Below, piece by piece: positions 35,346 to 43,491 of a DNA stretch of 64,000 nucleotides; the first letter of the stretch is position 1; each line of letters begins with the position of its first letter. Source of the stretch: CAWIHS01 sp963836005. Lineage in GTDB: Bacteria; Pseudomonadota; Gammaproteobacteria; GRL18. The notes beneath the pieces are model-generated. The model was not told where the DNA came from and did no database searches. It worked only from the letters and a program-made list of their open reading frames with translations. The DNA lies in assembly GCA_963836005.1 (NCBI GenBank), contig CAWIHS010000005.1, forward strand, positions 1 through 64,000, given 5' to 3'. The translations under genes and the position numbers were made by a program.

Positions 35346-37463
35346 CTATTCGGTTCTGGCAGACACCACCTGGTTGATGAACGCGATAACACCGTCCATA
35401 TCGTAACGTGCGAGAAGATTCTTCAGTTCATCTGCCAGACACTGCGCGCCAGGCCCGAGTGCTTTCAGCTCGACAATCAAGGTCTCTATTTCCGTCAGGG
35501 CGTTAATCCTGGCAGCGGAAAGTAGGCGTTCGCGCAGGTCGTCGGGAAGATCGATTTCACCCGGTGCATCGACACACGGCACGGTTCCCTCGATCATCTC
35601 GACGGCAGCTTCCTGTTCGAACTCAACGCTCAGGTGACTGACCATGCAATCGCAAACCTTGTCAAACAAGAAGGGTTTGCCGATAAAATCGTCAAACCCC
35701 GCATCCAGATAAAAGGAACGCTGGCGCAGCAGACCGGATGCCGTGATCGCAACACAGACAATAGCCTCGGCTGGCCAGCGTTCACGCAGCTGCCGCACGG
35801 CGGTGAATCCGTCCATCACGGGCATGCGCACATCCATAAAGACGATGTCAGGGATCTGTTCAGCGATGCACTGCAGCGCCTCGCTCCCGCTGTTAGCCAT
35901 GGTCACCTCGACGCCGGCCCGTTCCAGGAGCCCGCTGAGTACTTCGCGATTATCCTCGACATCATCGACGACCAGGGCACGGACCCGGTATGGCTCGGCC
36001 AGTCGGCACAACCGGCCAGTTTGTCCACGCTTCGATATCAATTCACCCTCGGCCGGTGGCAATTCCAGCTCAAAGCGAAAACAGCTTCCCTCGCCCGGGG
36101 TCGACTCCAGGCTCAATGAGCCACCCATGAGCTCGATATGACGCCTGGTGATTGCCAGTCCCAGGCCAGTCCCGCCCTTGGCCTCACCCTCTTCAGCCTG
36201 CTGGAAGGGTTCGAAAATACGTTGTTGCGCGTCTTGGTTTATGCCAGGGCCGGTATCCAGGACGCTGAATGTATATCGCCGACCGCTCTGTTGTAGCGTG
36301 AGACCAACCTGTCCCCGATCGGTGAATTTAACCGAATTGCCCAACAGATTAATCAGTATCTGGCGCAGCTTTCGGTCATCGGCATGGACCGCACGCTCTC
36401 CGATCCGTACGTCCGCCTGCCAAAGCAGCCCCTTCTGCTCGCAGCGTATAGCAAACATATCGGAAACATCCTCCGTCAGGTCATCGAGATCAAAATCCCT
36501 GGCATCCAGTTCCATGGCGCCTGCCTCGATCTTGGACAGGTCAAGGACATCGTCGATGAGACTGATCAGGTGGTTGCCCGCCGAGTGGATTGCCCTCAGC
36601 GGGCGGCGGTAATTCTCAGGTAATTTCGGATCGTTCTCGATCAGCTGTGTGTAGCCCAGCACCGCATTCATCGGGGTGCGGATTTCATGAGAGATGTTTG
36701 CCAGAAACTGCGACTTTGCGTGGCTTGCGCTCTCGGCCTGTTCCTTCGCGATCCGCAACGACTGCTCCGCAGATTTGCGCGCAGTAATGTCGCGAATAAT
36801 GCCAACAAAGACCTGCTGCCCACCAGGGCGTGCCTCACCAACGGACAGCTCCATCGGAAAGGTCGTGCCATCCTTGCGCCTGCCCTCCACCTCACGGCCG
36901 ATGCCGATAATGCGTTTGTTCCCTGTCGCGCGGTAACGATGCAGATATTCATCGTGTTCCTCCCGATATGGAGGCGGCATCAGCATCTTGACGTTCTGGC
37001 CAATAACCTCGTCAGACAGGTATCCGAACAACTTTTCGCAGGCTGGATTGTATTCCTGTACGGTGCCGTTGGCATCGATGATCATGACTCCATCTACTGC
37101 AGTGCCCACCAATACGCGCAGGCGCTGTTCACGATCCTCAAGCGATCGCGAAGATGCCCGATAACGCAACACCAGGTAGGCAGTAACCCACAACACGGCT
37201 GCTTCAAGACTGACATTTAGCAACAAGGCCGTCGTATCGACGCGCTGGGAGGAGTAGAGGTAGCCGATCACGATTAGCAGCGTACCCACCGCGGCCAGCA
37301 CCATCGGCGCACGCCGCCAGGGCAACCAGTAACTGACAGAAATAAGTACCACATAGGGTATGCCATGAATGACCCCCGCGGGCAGGTTGAGATCCAGCAC
37401 GAGCATAATCAGCAGCACTGCTGCGATCAGCAGCAACATGAAAACCTTGTGAATCTTACCCAT
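35346..37463 (-). CDS. Hybrid sensor histidine kinase with PAS and receiver domains
   Basis: About 705 residues from ATG 37463 (GAGGTTACGG upstream). Order: a membrane region with several helices (residues 7-100), a PAS domain (about 110-230, TAVDGVMIIDANGTV), HisKA with the phospho-acceptor His259 in NISHEIRTPMNAVLGY, HATPase with LINLLGNSVKFTDRG, DTGPGI and GGTGLGLAI, then a receiver domain (VDDVEDN, phospho-Asp in FMDVRMPVMDG, Lys in IGKPF), and an HPt-like helical tail. It is divergent from a receiver-LRR protein. GC content and codon use are clearly higher than in the flanking genes, indicating horizontal transfer. The signal is unknown. Confidence 0.9.
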   Translation of the reverse strand: MGKIHKVFMLLLIAAVLLIMLVLDLNLPAGVIHGIPYVVLISVSYWLPWRRAPMVLAAVGTLLIVIGYLYSSQRVDTTALLLNVSLEAAVLWVTAYLVLRYRASSRSLEDREQRLRVLVGTAVDGVMIIDANGTVQEYNPACEKLFGYLSDEVIGQNVKMLMPPPYREEHDEYLHRYRATGNKRIIGIGREVEGRRKDGTTFPMELSVGEARPGGQQVFVGIIRDITARKSAEQSLRIAKEQAESASHAKSQFLANISHEIRTPMNAVLGYTQLIENDPKLPENYRRPLRAIHSAGNHLISLIDDVLDLSKIEAGAMELDARDFDLDDLTEDVSDMFAIRCEQKGLLWQADVRIGERAVHADDRKLRQILINLLGNSVKFTDRGQVGLTLQQSGRRYTFSVLDTGPGINQDAQQRIFEPFQQAEEGEAKGGTGLGLAITRRHIELMGGSLSLESTPGEGSCFRFELELPPAEGELISKRGQTGRLCRLAEPYRVRALVVDDVEDNREVLSGLLERAGVEVTMANSGSEALQCIAEQIPDIVFMDVRMPVMDGFTAVRQLRERWPAEAIVCVAITASGLLRQRSFYLDAGFDDFIGKPFLFDKVCDCMVSHLSVEFEQEAAVEMIEGTVPCVDAPGEIDLPDDLRERLLSAARINALTEIETLIVELKALGPGAQCLADELKNLLARYDMDGVIAFINQVVSARTE

Positions 37464-37679
37464 CCGTAACCTCTGGATTCTATCAGTTATCAATACGCAA
37501 ACCGCTCGCTGTTCCAGGGAGTATATCGTCCACCTTAAACTACCCACACTCCAGCGATACAGGATTTAATGAGAAAATAGCGGTGATTGACTGTGCCCGC
37601 TTCTCTCAGTGACTTCAGTTTGCTAAGCTATACTTGTTACATAACAACCTTACTATAGCAGAAAAAGGGGACCAACACC

Positions 37680-38891
37680 ATGCTCGATGATACCAAAGCG
37701 ACCCAGGCAAAACTCCTGATCGTGGATGACAAAGCCGTCAACCTCGACCTGTTGCGGGAAATGCTAACACCGCTCGATCACCAGATCTTCTTCGCCACCA
37801 GCGGGGCAAAAGCCCTGGAGATCGCAACATCCGTCCAGCCAGACCTGGTGCTGTTGGACGTGATGATGCCCGAAATGGATGGTTTCGATACATGCCGCCG
37901 ATTCAAACAGGACGAGGCACTGAGGGAGATCCCGATCATCTTCGTCACCGCCAGGACCGATGTCGAAGATCTGACCCGGGGATTCGACGCCGGTGCCGTT
38001 GATTACATCACCAAACCTGTCAAACAGCCCGAGGTGCACGCGCGTGTCACGACACACCTGCGTAACCAGAGGCTCATCGCCCAGCAACGCGAGCACCTCG
38101 CGGCGCTGGAGCAGGCACGCGGTGAGCTGGAGGCACTCAATGATGCCAAGGACAAGTTTCTCTCGAATCTGGGCCGGGAAGTCAGCACCACCCTGGCGCA
38201 GATTGCAGACACCAGCGCCTCCATCAGGGAATCGGCGAAGACTCCGTGCGCCCCCGCTAGCGGCATCGACCAGCACCTGGCAGACGTAAACAGCTCTGCC
38301 CAGGACGTGCTGCACCTGCTGGGAACGATACTCGAATGGCCGCGTCTGCAAACCGGTCAGAAACTGGACCTGCTCTCGACTCAGATCAGCGACCAGGAAC
38401 TTGGAAATCTTCTCTCCAGCCTGAATGATCTGCGTTTTCTCTCACTGGCGGAGACCCGGGTCGGTGATGCGGGACTGACCCATCTGCAATCCCTGACCAA
38501 GCTGCAGGAACTTCATCTCGATCATACGGATATCACCGATGAGGGCCTGAAGCTGCTGACCACCCTCCCCAACCTGGAAATCCTCGATCTCAAAGGCACG
38601 CGCATCACCGACAACGGACTGATCGAGGTCGGTCGCCTGACACAACTCAAAGGCCTCTACCTTACGCGTACCGGGATCACTGATGCTGGACTGGAACACT
38701 TGCGCAGTCTGAACAATCTCGAAACGCTCATTCTCTGGGATACCGCTATAGGGGATACCGGCCTGGAACACCTCAAGTCATTGAAGCACCTCAAGGAGGC
38801 CATACTCTGGAACACCACTGTGACCCAACAAGGTGCACAGTCACTGCAAGCCGCGTTACCTGAATGTGATGTGAGTACGAGCATGTTTTAG
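37680..38891 (+). CDS. Receiver domain protein with degenerate HisKA and leucine-rich repeats
   Basis: 403 residues. Residues 10-125 are a complete receiver (Asp16/Asp17, phospho-Asp60 in LLDVMMPEMDG, Lys112). A coiled-coil linker leads to FLSNLGREVSTTLAQI (160-175), which looks like a histidine-kinase dimerisation helix in which the phospho-accepting His is replaced by Arg166. There is no ATPase domain. Residues of about 235-395 are leucine-rich repeats of the TDITDEGLKLL type, with a period of about 24. The output is probably protein-protein interaction. GGGG precedes the start at 8-12 bases. It is divergent from the hybrid kinase and shares its high GC content, so the two likely work together. 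Confidence 0.85.
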   Translation: MLDDTKATQAKLLIVDDKAVNLDLLREMLTPLDHQIFFATSGAKALEIATSVQPDLVLLDVMMPEMDGFDTCRRFKQDEALREIPIIFVTARTDVEDLTRGFDAGAVDYITKPVKQPEVHARVTTHLRNQRLIAQQREHLAALEQARGELEALNDAKDKFLSNLGREVSTTLAQIADTSASIRESAKTPCAPASGIDQHLADVNSSAQDVLHLLGTILEWPRLQTGQKLDLLSTQISDQELGNLLSSLNDLRFLSLAETRVGDAGLTHLQSLTKLQELHLDHTDITDEGLKLLTTLPNLEILDLKGTRITDNGLIEVGRLTQLKGLYLTRTGITDAGLEHLRSLNNLETLILWDTAIGDTGLEHLKSLKHLKEAILWNTTVTQQGAQSLQAALPECDVSTSMF

Positions 38892-39031
38892 TAATGCCCT
38901 TTAATTGGAAACCCGAGCTGAAAAAGCCCAAGTATAAAAGATATAGACGCCCCCCATTCTAACCGAGACGAGGGCTATGATCCTGCCCCAGTTAAGCGCC
39001 ATTTCTAACGGTTTGATGGGGAAGACCATCC

Positions 39032-39315
39032 ATCAAAACAACCCATTGTCTTTTTTTCTCTGGATCTCTTTACAGTGCTTCAACCTAAAATAATCAGTTC
39101 AATCGTAGCGAGAGCGATTAAGGTGCTGAAGATTCAATAATTTACAGGTTATTTTGGACTTATTCGTAGCCACCCTACGGGTGAGTTCAAAATGTTCTGG
39201 AAAGTCTTGAAGATTCAGTGTATTAGACGCTCGCAGTAGGTTTAACTGATTTTTTTAGGTTCAAGGAAAGCTTCTTCAATAACGACTTCTGCTTCACGCT
39301 CAGCACCCCTGCTTT
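39032..39315 (-). pseudogene. ISKra4 transposase remnant interrupted by a MITE
   Basis: About 50 bases on each side of the MITE align to the transposase gene at about 2802-2905 (shared GGATCTCTTT, AGTGCTTC, GCTTCTTCAATAAC). Removing the MITE and one copy of TTCAA restores a continuous match. The rest of that insertion sequence is gone. Confidence 0.85.
39084..39259. mobile_element. 176-bp fold-back MITE, copy 2
   Basis: Same length and nearly the same sequence as the copy at 26299-26474, in the opposite orientation. Exact 5-bp target duplication TTCAA (39079-39083 and 39260-39264). It interrupts an old ISKra4 remnant, which lets the empty site be reconstructed. Confidence 0.95.
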
Positions 39316-39751
39316 GTCATATTTGAATAAATCCTGAATCAGAAGGCTGTTTTACGACTGCTGTAATTTTTTTAGTTCGAACTGGGTATAAAAAAATAAC
39401 TATCTCCCACACATAGATTTTCATGCAGAGCGATCACCGCTTTAAATATTCAATTTCTAATCTGAATACCCTATAGTTCGGAAATTTCGAACTATACAAA
39501 CTCATAATTCGAATTTTAATAACAATCAGATCTCTTTATGATAACATTCATAGTTACTTCGTAAAAAACTGATAGGTGTTAGTGATGCCGAAAACAAAAT
39601 CGAACCCGATAGACAAGGTGTCGGTATTTTTTAAAACATTTTTCAATGCCATTACCTATAGATGCAGAGTATATATCACTGCTCATGAATGTGTGCCGCT
39701 ACATAACAACGCTATTGTCATCAACACTATATTGCAAAAAGAGGAAGCGTC
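39316..39751. other. Leader region of the antiporter operon
   Basis: About 435 bases without a gene. It carries an inverted repeat at 39473-39495 and GTTCGAAC-like strings at 39373 and around 39510; the promoter of the antiporter operon is probably here. Confidence 0.5.
39473..39495. promoter_or_regulatory. Perfect inverted repeat, possible LysR-type operator
   Basis: ATAGTTCG-GAAATTT-CGAACTAT: two perfect 8-bp arms and a 7-base spacer. It contains TTCG-N7-CGAA with the T-N11-A layout of LysR sites. It lies about 260 bases before mnhE, and the operon ends with an NhaR-like LysR gene. Confidence 0.5.
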
Positions 39752-40237
39752 ATGAAAACCATGCACTCAAAAGCAAAATTGACGTTATTATTATTTGCAG
39801 CCTGGCTGATATTGACTGCAGGTGACTTAGGCTCATGGGTGCTAGGCCTTCCCTTTATCGCACTGGCGATCCTGTTACAGCCTATTTCAGAGACCAGGTT
39901 CTTCAAAAATAGTCCATTTTTAAGCATGATTGGCCTAGTCCAGTTCGCCAACTTTTTTATCGTCGAATCACTACGCGGTGGATTGGATGTCAGTTGGAGA
40001 GTACTGGCACCAAAACCACGGGTTGATCCTGTTTTTTATGATTATTCTATGCAACTGCAGTTGCCTTCTTCTCAACAATTTTTCATGAGCAGCGTCAGTT
40101 TGTTACCCGGTACATTGTGCGCAGATCTGAATAACAATCAGGTACGTATACACAGCTTAGATCAGCATACAAATACCACTCAGGGGATTAAACGCCTTGA
40201 GCACCTAGTTGGGAAAATATTTGGGGAAACCTTATGA
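39752..40237 (+). CDS. mnhE: Mrp-type antiporter subunit E
   Basis: 161 residues, PF01899 family. Two N-terminal transmembrane segments (LTLLLFAAWLILTAGDLG, GLPFIALAILLQPI) and a cytoplasmic tail with the family motif LPSSQQFFMSSVSLLPGT. E subunits are small integral parts of Mrp/Mnh multisubunit Na+(K+)/H+ antiporters. AGAGGAAGCGTC precedes the ATG. It is the first gene of the operon, and its stop overlaps the start of subunit F by 4 bases. Confidence 0.9.
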   Translation: MKTMHSKAKLTLLLFAAWLILTAGDLGSWVLGLPFIALAILLQPISETRFFKNSPFLSMIGLVQFANFFIVESLRGGLDVSWRVLAPKPRVDPVFYDYSMQLQLPSSQQFFMSSVSLLPGTLCADLNNNQVRIHSLDQHTNTTQGIKRLEHLVGKIFGETL

Positions 40238-40521
40238 TGCCGAATGACACTTTAACTTCAATATTGACCATTGCCTTACTGATTGCACTCAACCTTTTAA
40301 TGCTCAGTCTGCTCATCGGTCTCGCCAGAGCATGGCTTGGACCGAGTGTGGAAGATCGCTTCAGTGCCATTTTATTATTGGGTACCGGGGGAGTAGCCAT
40401 CTTATTTATCCTGGCTATTTTGTTGCAAATCTCAGCTCTTTATGATGTCGCACTCGTGCTGGCTTTACTGGCGGTTGTTGGTACCGTCGCATTAACGCAA
40501 AGCGAGAAATCTTATGATTGA
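40234..40521 (+). CDS. mnhF: Mrp-type antiporter subunit F
   Basis: 95 residues with three transmembrane helices. The central motif LARAWLGPSVEDRFSAILLLG is characteristic of MnhF/MrpF, with the charged loop between helices 1 and 2. It overlaps both neighbours (4 bases with E, 8 with G), showing tight co-translation. Confidence 0.9.
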   Translation: MMPNDTLTSILTIALLIALNLLMLSLLIGLARAWLGPSVEDRFSAILLLGTGGVAILFILAILLQISALYDVALVLALLAVVGTVALTQSEKSYD

Positions 40522-40801
40522 TATATTGGCCATTCTTTTCCTTTTTGCCGGTTTGTATTTTTTCTTATCAGGCAGTATAGGTTTGCTGCGATTACCAGAT
40601 ATATTTTCACGCCTGCACGCTCTAGCCAAAGCAGATAATGTTGGCCTGGCTTTAGTCGCCCTGGGCGTCATAATGCTTGAGCCCAACCTTCTTAATGATA
40701 TCAAAATTTTCATCATATGGTTACTCGTTATGGCGGCCAGTACTGTTTCATCGTATCTAATTGCCAGGTATTCGCTTCGGGAGAAACGGGACAATGATTG
40801 A
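40514..40801 (+). CDS. mnhG: Mrp-type antiporter subunit G
   Basis: 95 residues with three transmembrane helices and the MnhG signature GLLRLPDIFSRLHALAKADN, which includes the conserved PD and H residues. It overlaps subunit F at its start and the next gene at its end (8 bases). Confidence 0.9.
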   Translation: MIDILAILFLFAGLYFFLSGSIGLLRLPDIFSRLHALAKADNVGLALVALGVIMLEPNLLNDIKIFIIWLLVMAASTVSSYLIARYSLREKRDND

Positions 40802-41765
40802 ATTACTCTGGTCCATTTTTGATGTTTCACTGGTGTTATTGTTGCTGGCATTGGCTTGGGCTACTTGTTCTACGCAGGAAGTTATTCGTGCGGTGACCCT
40901 ATTTATCGCTATGGGTTTATTATTGGCGATAATTTGGGCGAGATTAAAAGCTCCTGACCTAGCCCTCGCCGAAGCGGTCATCGGAGCCGGAGTCTCGGGA
41001 GCATTAGTATTGAGCGCCATCCGGGACTATCCTTCAACCACCACGTTTACTGAGAGTTCCACACTGGTGGAATGGATTATCAATATGATGACCTTGGCAC
41101 TGGTCATTCTGATGACCTGGGCAGTCTGGCATGGACTCAATATGAGTAATCACGTGCGTTTATATGAGCAGGTCATTTCTCAGGTGCCTGTCAGTGGTGT
41201 CAGCAATCCGGTCACCGCCGTGTTATTAAATTTTCGAGCCTACGATACCCTGCTGGAACTAGCCGTGGTGTTAACTGCTGTTTTAACTATACTCACCCTT
41301 AATGATAAGCGTGCCAACCATGAAACGGCTAATCCTTTACTGCAGGGCATGACACGCTGGCTGGTTCCTTTGCTGATTGTCACCGCTGGCTATCTACTCT
41401 GGGTGGGCGCTCATGCACCCGGTGGAGCCTTTCAGGCGGGTGCCATGCTGGCCGCGGCAATGATTCTGCTGCAGCTATCAAACCCATCAAGCATGCAGGG
41501 TTTTAACCTTTACCTGTTACGCGTTCTACTGGTAATCGGCATATTTATTTTCGTGCTGGTCGGTGTATGGATGATGTCAGTCAATGATGACTTCTTGAGC
41601 TTTACCCCGGCCTGGGCTGGTACCTTGATTTTAATCATCGAGTTCGCGGCCACTCTCTCCATTGCTACGGCGCTGACTCTGGCTTATCTGGGTGGCAGAC
41701 CTGTAGGATGGGAGCCAGGCAATCCCAGCCACAGCACGATTACACATGATGGGGACTCCAAATGA
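40794..41765 (+). CDS. Fused DUF4040/MnhB-type antiporter subunit
   Basis: About 323 residues from the ATG at 40794. The N-terminal part (KAPDLALAEAVIGAGVSGAL) is the DUF4040/MbhD module, which forms the C-terminal end of MrpA in canonical systems. After a linker, the second half is an MnhB domain (WVGAHAPGGAFQAGAMLAAA). This split of MrpA plus fusion to B is typical of the Mbh/Mbx and alternative Mrp layouts. Stop and start overlap with neighbours. Confidence 0.85.
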   Translation: MIELLWSIFDVSLVLLLLALAWATCSTQEVIRAVTLFIAMGLLLAIIWARLKAPDLALAEAVIGAGVSGALVLSAIRDYPSTTTFTESSTLVEWIINMMTLALVILMTWAVWHGLNMSNHVRLYEQVISQVPVSGVSNPVTAVLLNFRAYDTLLELAVVLTAVLTILTLNDKRANHETANPLLQGMTRWLVPLLIVTAGYLLWVGAHAPGGAFQAGAMLAAAMILLQLSNPSSMQGFNLYLLRVLLVIGIFIFVLVGVWMMSVNDDFLSFTPAWAGTLILIIEFAATLSIATALTLAYLGGRPVGWEPGNPSHSTITHDGDSK

Positions 41766-42046
41766 TCAGTCAACAACTGTTATTTTCATTGGCGGGTATC
41801 GGCTTATTTGGCATAGGCTTGCGCGCCACCCTGTTACATCAAATGTTGTTACTGCGAATACTGGCACTTAACGTCTGTGGTGCCGGGGTATTCCTGATCT
41901 TTATTGCGATCGCTTATCGTGGAATTGAACAAATGGCCGACCCCGTGCCGCATGCATTGGTACTGACCGGTATCGTTGTCGCGGTCAGTGCGACGGCTAT
42001 GGCGCTGGCTCTGGGCAGAAGATTACAGGAGTTAGATGATGAATAA
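41762..42046 (+). CDS. mnhC: Antiporter subunit C (NuoK/MnhC-like)
   Basis: 94 residues with three transmembrane helices, homologous to NuoK of complex I. The typical segment FGIGLRATLLHQMLLLRILALN and the last helix HALVLTGIVVAVSATAMALAL are both visible. It overlaps the next gene by 11 bases. Confidence 0.9.
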   Translation: MISQQLLFSLAGIGLFGIGLRATLLHQMLLLRILALNVCGAGVFLIFIAIAYRGIEQMADPVPHALVLTGIVVAVSATAMALALGRRLQELDDE

Positions 42047-43490
42047 TGCCATCATCTGGGTAATCGTCATCCCACTACTCGGCAGTCTGACGAGTATTAT
42101 TTGGTCACGCTTTGCCAGCATCATTGCCATTAGCAGTAACCTGCTTGCGCTCGCTGCAAGTATCATCATTGTTTTTCAAGTCCATGAATCAGGGCCTTTA
42201 ACACATGAACTGGGAAGCTGGCAAGCTGGTCTTGGTATAACTCTGCGTGCTGATGCCTTTTCATCCATCTTTTTACTGATGAGTATTTTGGTCATTACTG
42301 CGGCTAGTTTTTATGCCAGTGCGTATTTTACCGACCCTGTCAAAAGATCCCGTTTCTGGCCGCTATGGCTGATGCTGGTAGTTGCACTTAGTGCCTTATT
42401 ATTATCGGGAGATCTTTTTAATCTTTACGTAACACTTGAGTTGCTGGGTCTTTCAGCCGTTGCCCTGACGGCGTTGGGAGATCACCGCGCAGCATTACAG
42501 GCTGCTATCCGTTACCTCAGTATAGGACTACTTGGTTCACTGGTTTTTCTTGCTGGCGTGGCTCTCATCTATACCGGTCACGGCACCCTTGATCTGGTGG
42601 CACTTTCCAATAAGGTACAGGCTGATCCGTTAAGCACAGTAGCCTTTGGCCTGATGACTGCGGGTTTACTGATAAAATCAGCCTTGTTCCCACTGCATTT
42701 CTGGTTACCCTCGGCGCATGCAAGCGCACCTGCACCTGTCAGTGCGGCTTTGTCAGCCCTGGTGGTGAAGGTCGCTGTGTACGTGGTAATAAGGTTATGG
42801 ATAGATGTTTTTGACCTGACATTAACACCATTATCCGCAATGCTACTAGGAACGCTGGGATCCATTGCCGTTATATGGGGTTCCTGGCAAGCCTTGCAGG
42901 CGCAGCGTTTAAAGCTAATGGCCGCCTACTCTACCGTAGCCCAGATAGGCTACCTGTTTATCTTCCTGCCGTTAATTATAGCCTTACCTGAAGGTCCTGC
43001 ACAGGATACTGCATATACCGCTTTATTGTTAATGGCGCTCACACATGGTTTTGCAAAGAGTGCTTTTTTCCTCAGCGCCGGAGTGATCCAGCAGTATTGC
43101 GGGCACGATCGTATCACTGAACTCGGCGGTACGGCACAGGCATTACCTTTAACGATTTTCGCTATCGCCCTGTCCGGTGTCGCACTGATCGGTTTACCGC
43201 CTAGTGGCAGCTTCATTGGCAAGTGGCAATTGATTTCAAGCAGTTTACAGTCCGGGCAATGGTGGTGGATACCGGTCATAGCGACTGGATCAATCCTTGC
43301 CACTGCATATATTTTTCGCATTTTAGGCTATGCCTTTGGTCCGGGCGAAAGCATCGGACGGATATTGAACTGGGGGCGTCAAGAAATTCCTGCACTTATA
43401 TTGGCGGTTTTTGCCACATTGATATTGGGTTTTGGTTCCGCCGGTTTATGGGGTTTTGTTCGTCAACACAGTGAATTTTTGGGAAATTAA
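42036..43490 (+). CDS. Proton-translocating antiporter subunit, MnhD-like (first)
   Basis: 484 residues and about 14 transmembrane helices, of the ND2/ND4/ND5 antiporter family (PF00361). The conserved pumping residues are visible: Glu in LYVTLELLGLSAVAL (TM5), Lys in LLIKSALFPLHFWLPSAHA (TM7) and Lys in SALVVKVAVYVVIR (TM8). Such subunits conduct protons in Mrp antiporters and complex I. First of three consecutive paralogues here. Confidence 0.9.
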   Translation: MMNNAIIWVIVIPLLGSLTSIIWSRFASIIAISSNLLALAASIIIVFQVHESGPLTHELGSWQAGLGITLRADAFSSIFLLMSILVITAASFYASAYFTDPVKRSRFWPLWLMLVVALSALLLSGDLFNLYVTLELLGLSAVALTALGDHRAALQAAIRYLSIGLLGSLVFLAGVALIYTGHGTLDLVALSNKVQADPLSTVAFGLMTAGLLIKSALFPLHFWLPSAHASAPAPVSAALSALVVKVAVYVVIRLWIDVFDLTLTPLSAMLLGTLGSIAVIWGSWQALQAQRLKLMAAYSTVAQIGYLFIFLPLIIALPEGPAQDTAYTALLLMALTHGFAKSAFFLSAGVIQQYCGHDRITELGGTAQALPLTIFAIALSGVALIGLPPSGSFIGKWQLISSSLQSGQWWWIPVIATGSILATAYIFRILGYAFGPGESIGRILNWGRQEIPALILAVFATLILGFGSAGLWGFVRQHSEFLGN

Positions 43491-43491
43491 T

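Noticed and set aside
35634..37220. Long open frames opposite the hybrid kinase gene
   Set aside because: They are antisense shadows caused by the high GC content; the kinase frame has complete domains and none of the opposite frames shows known content.
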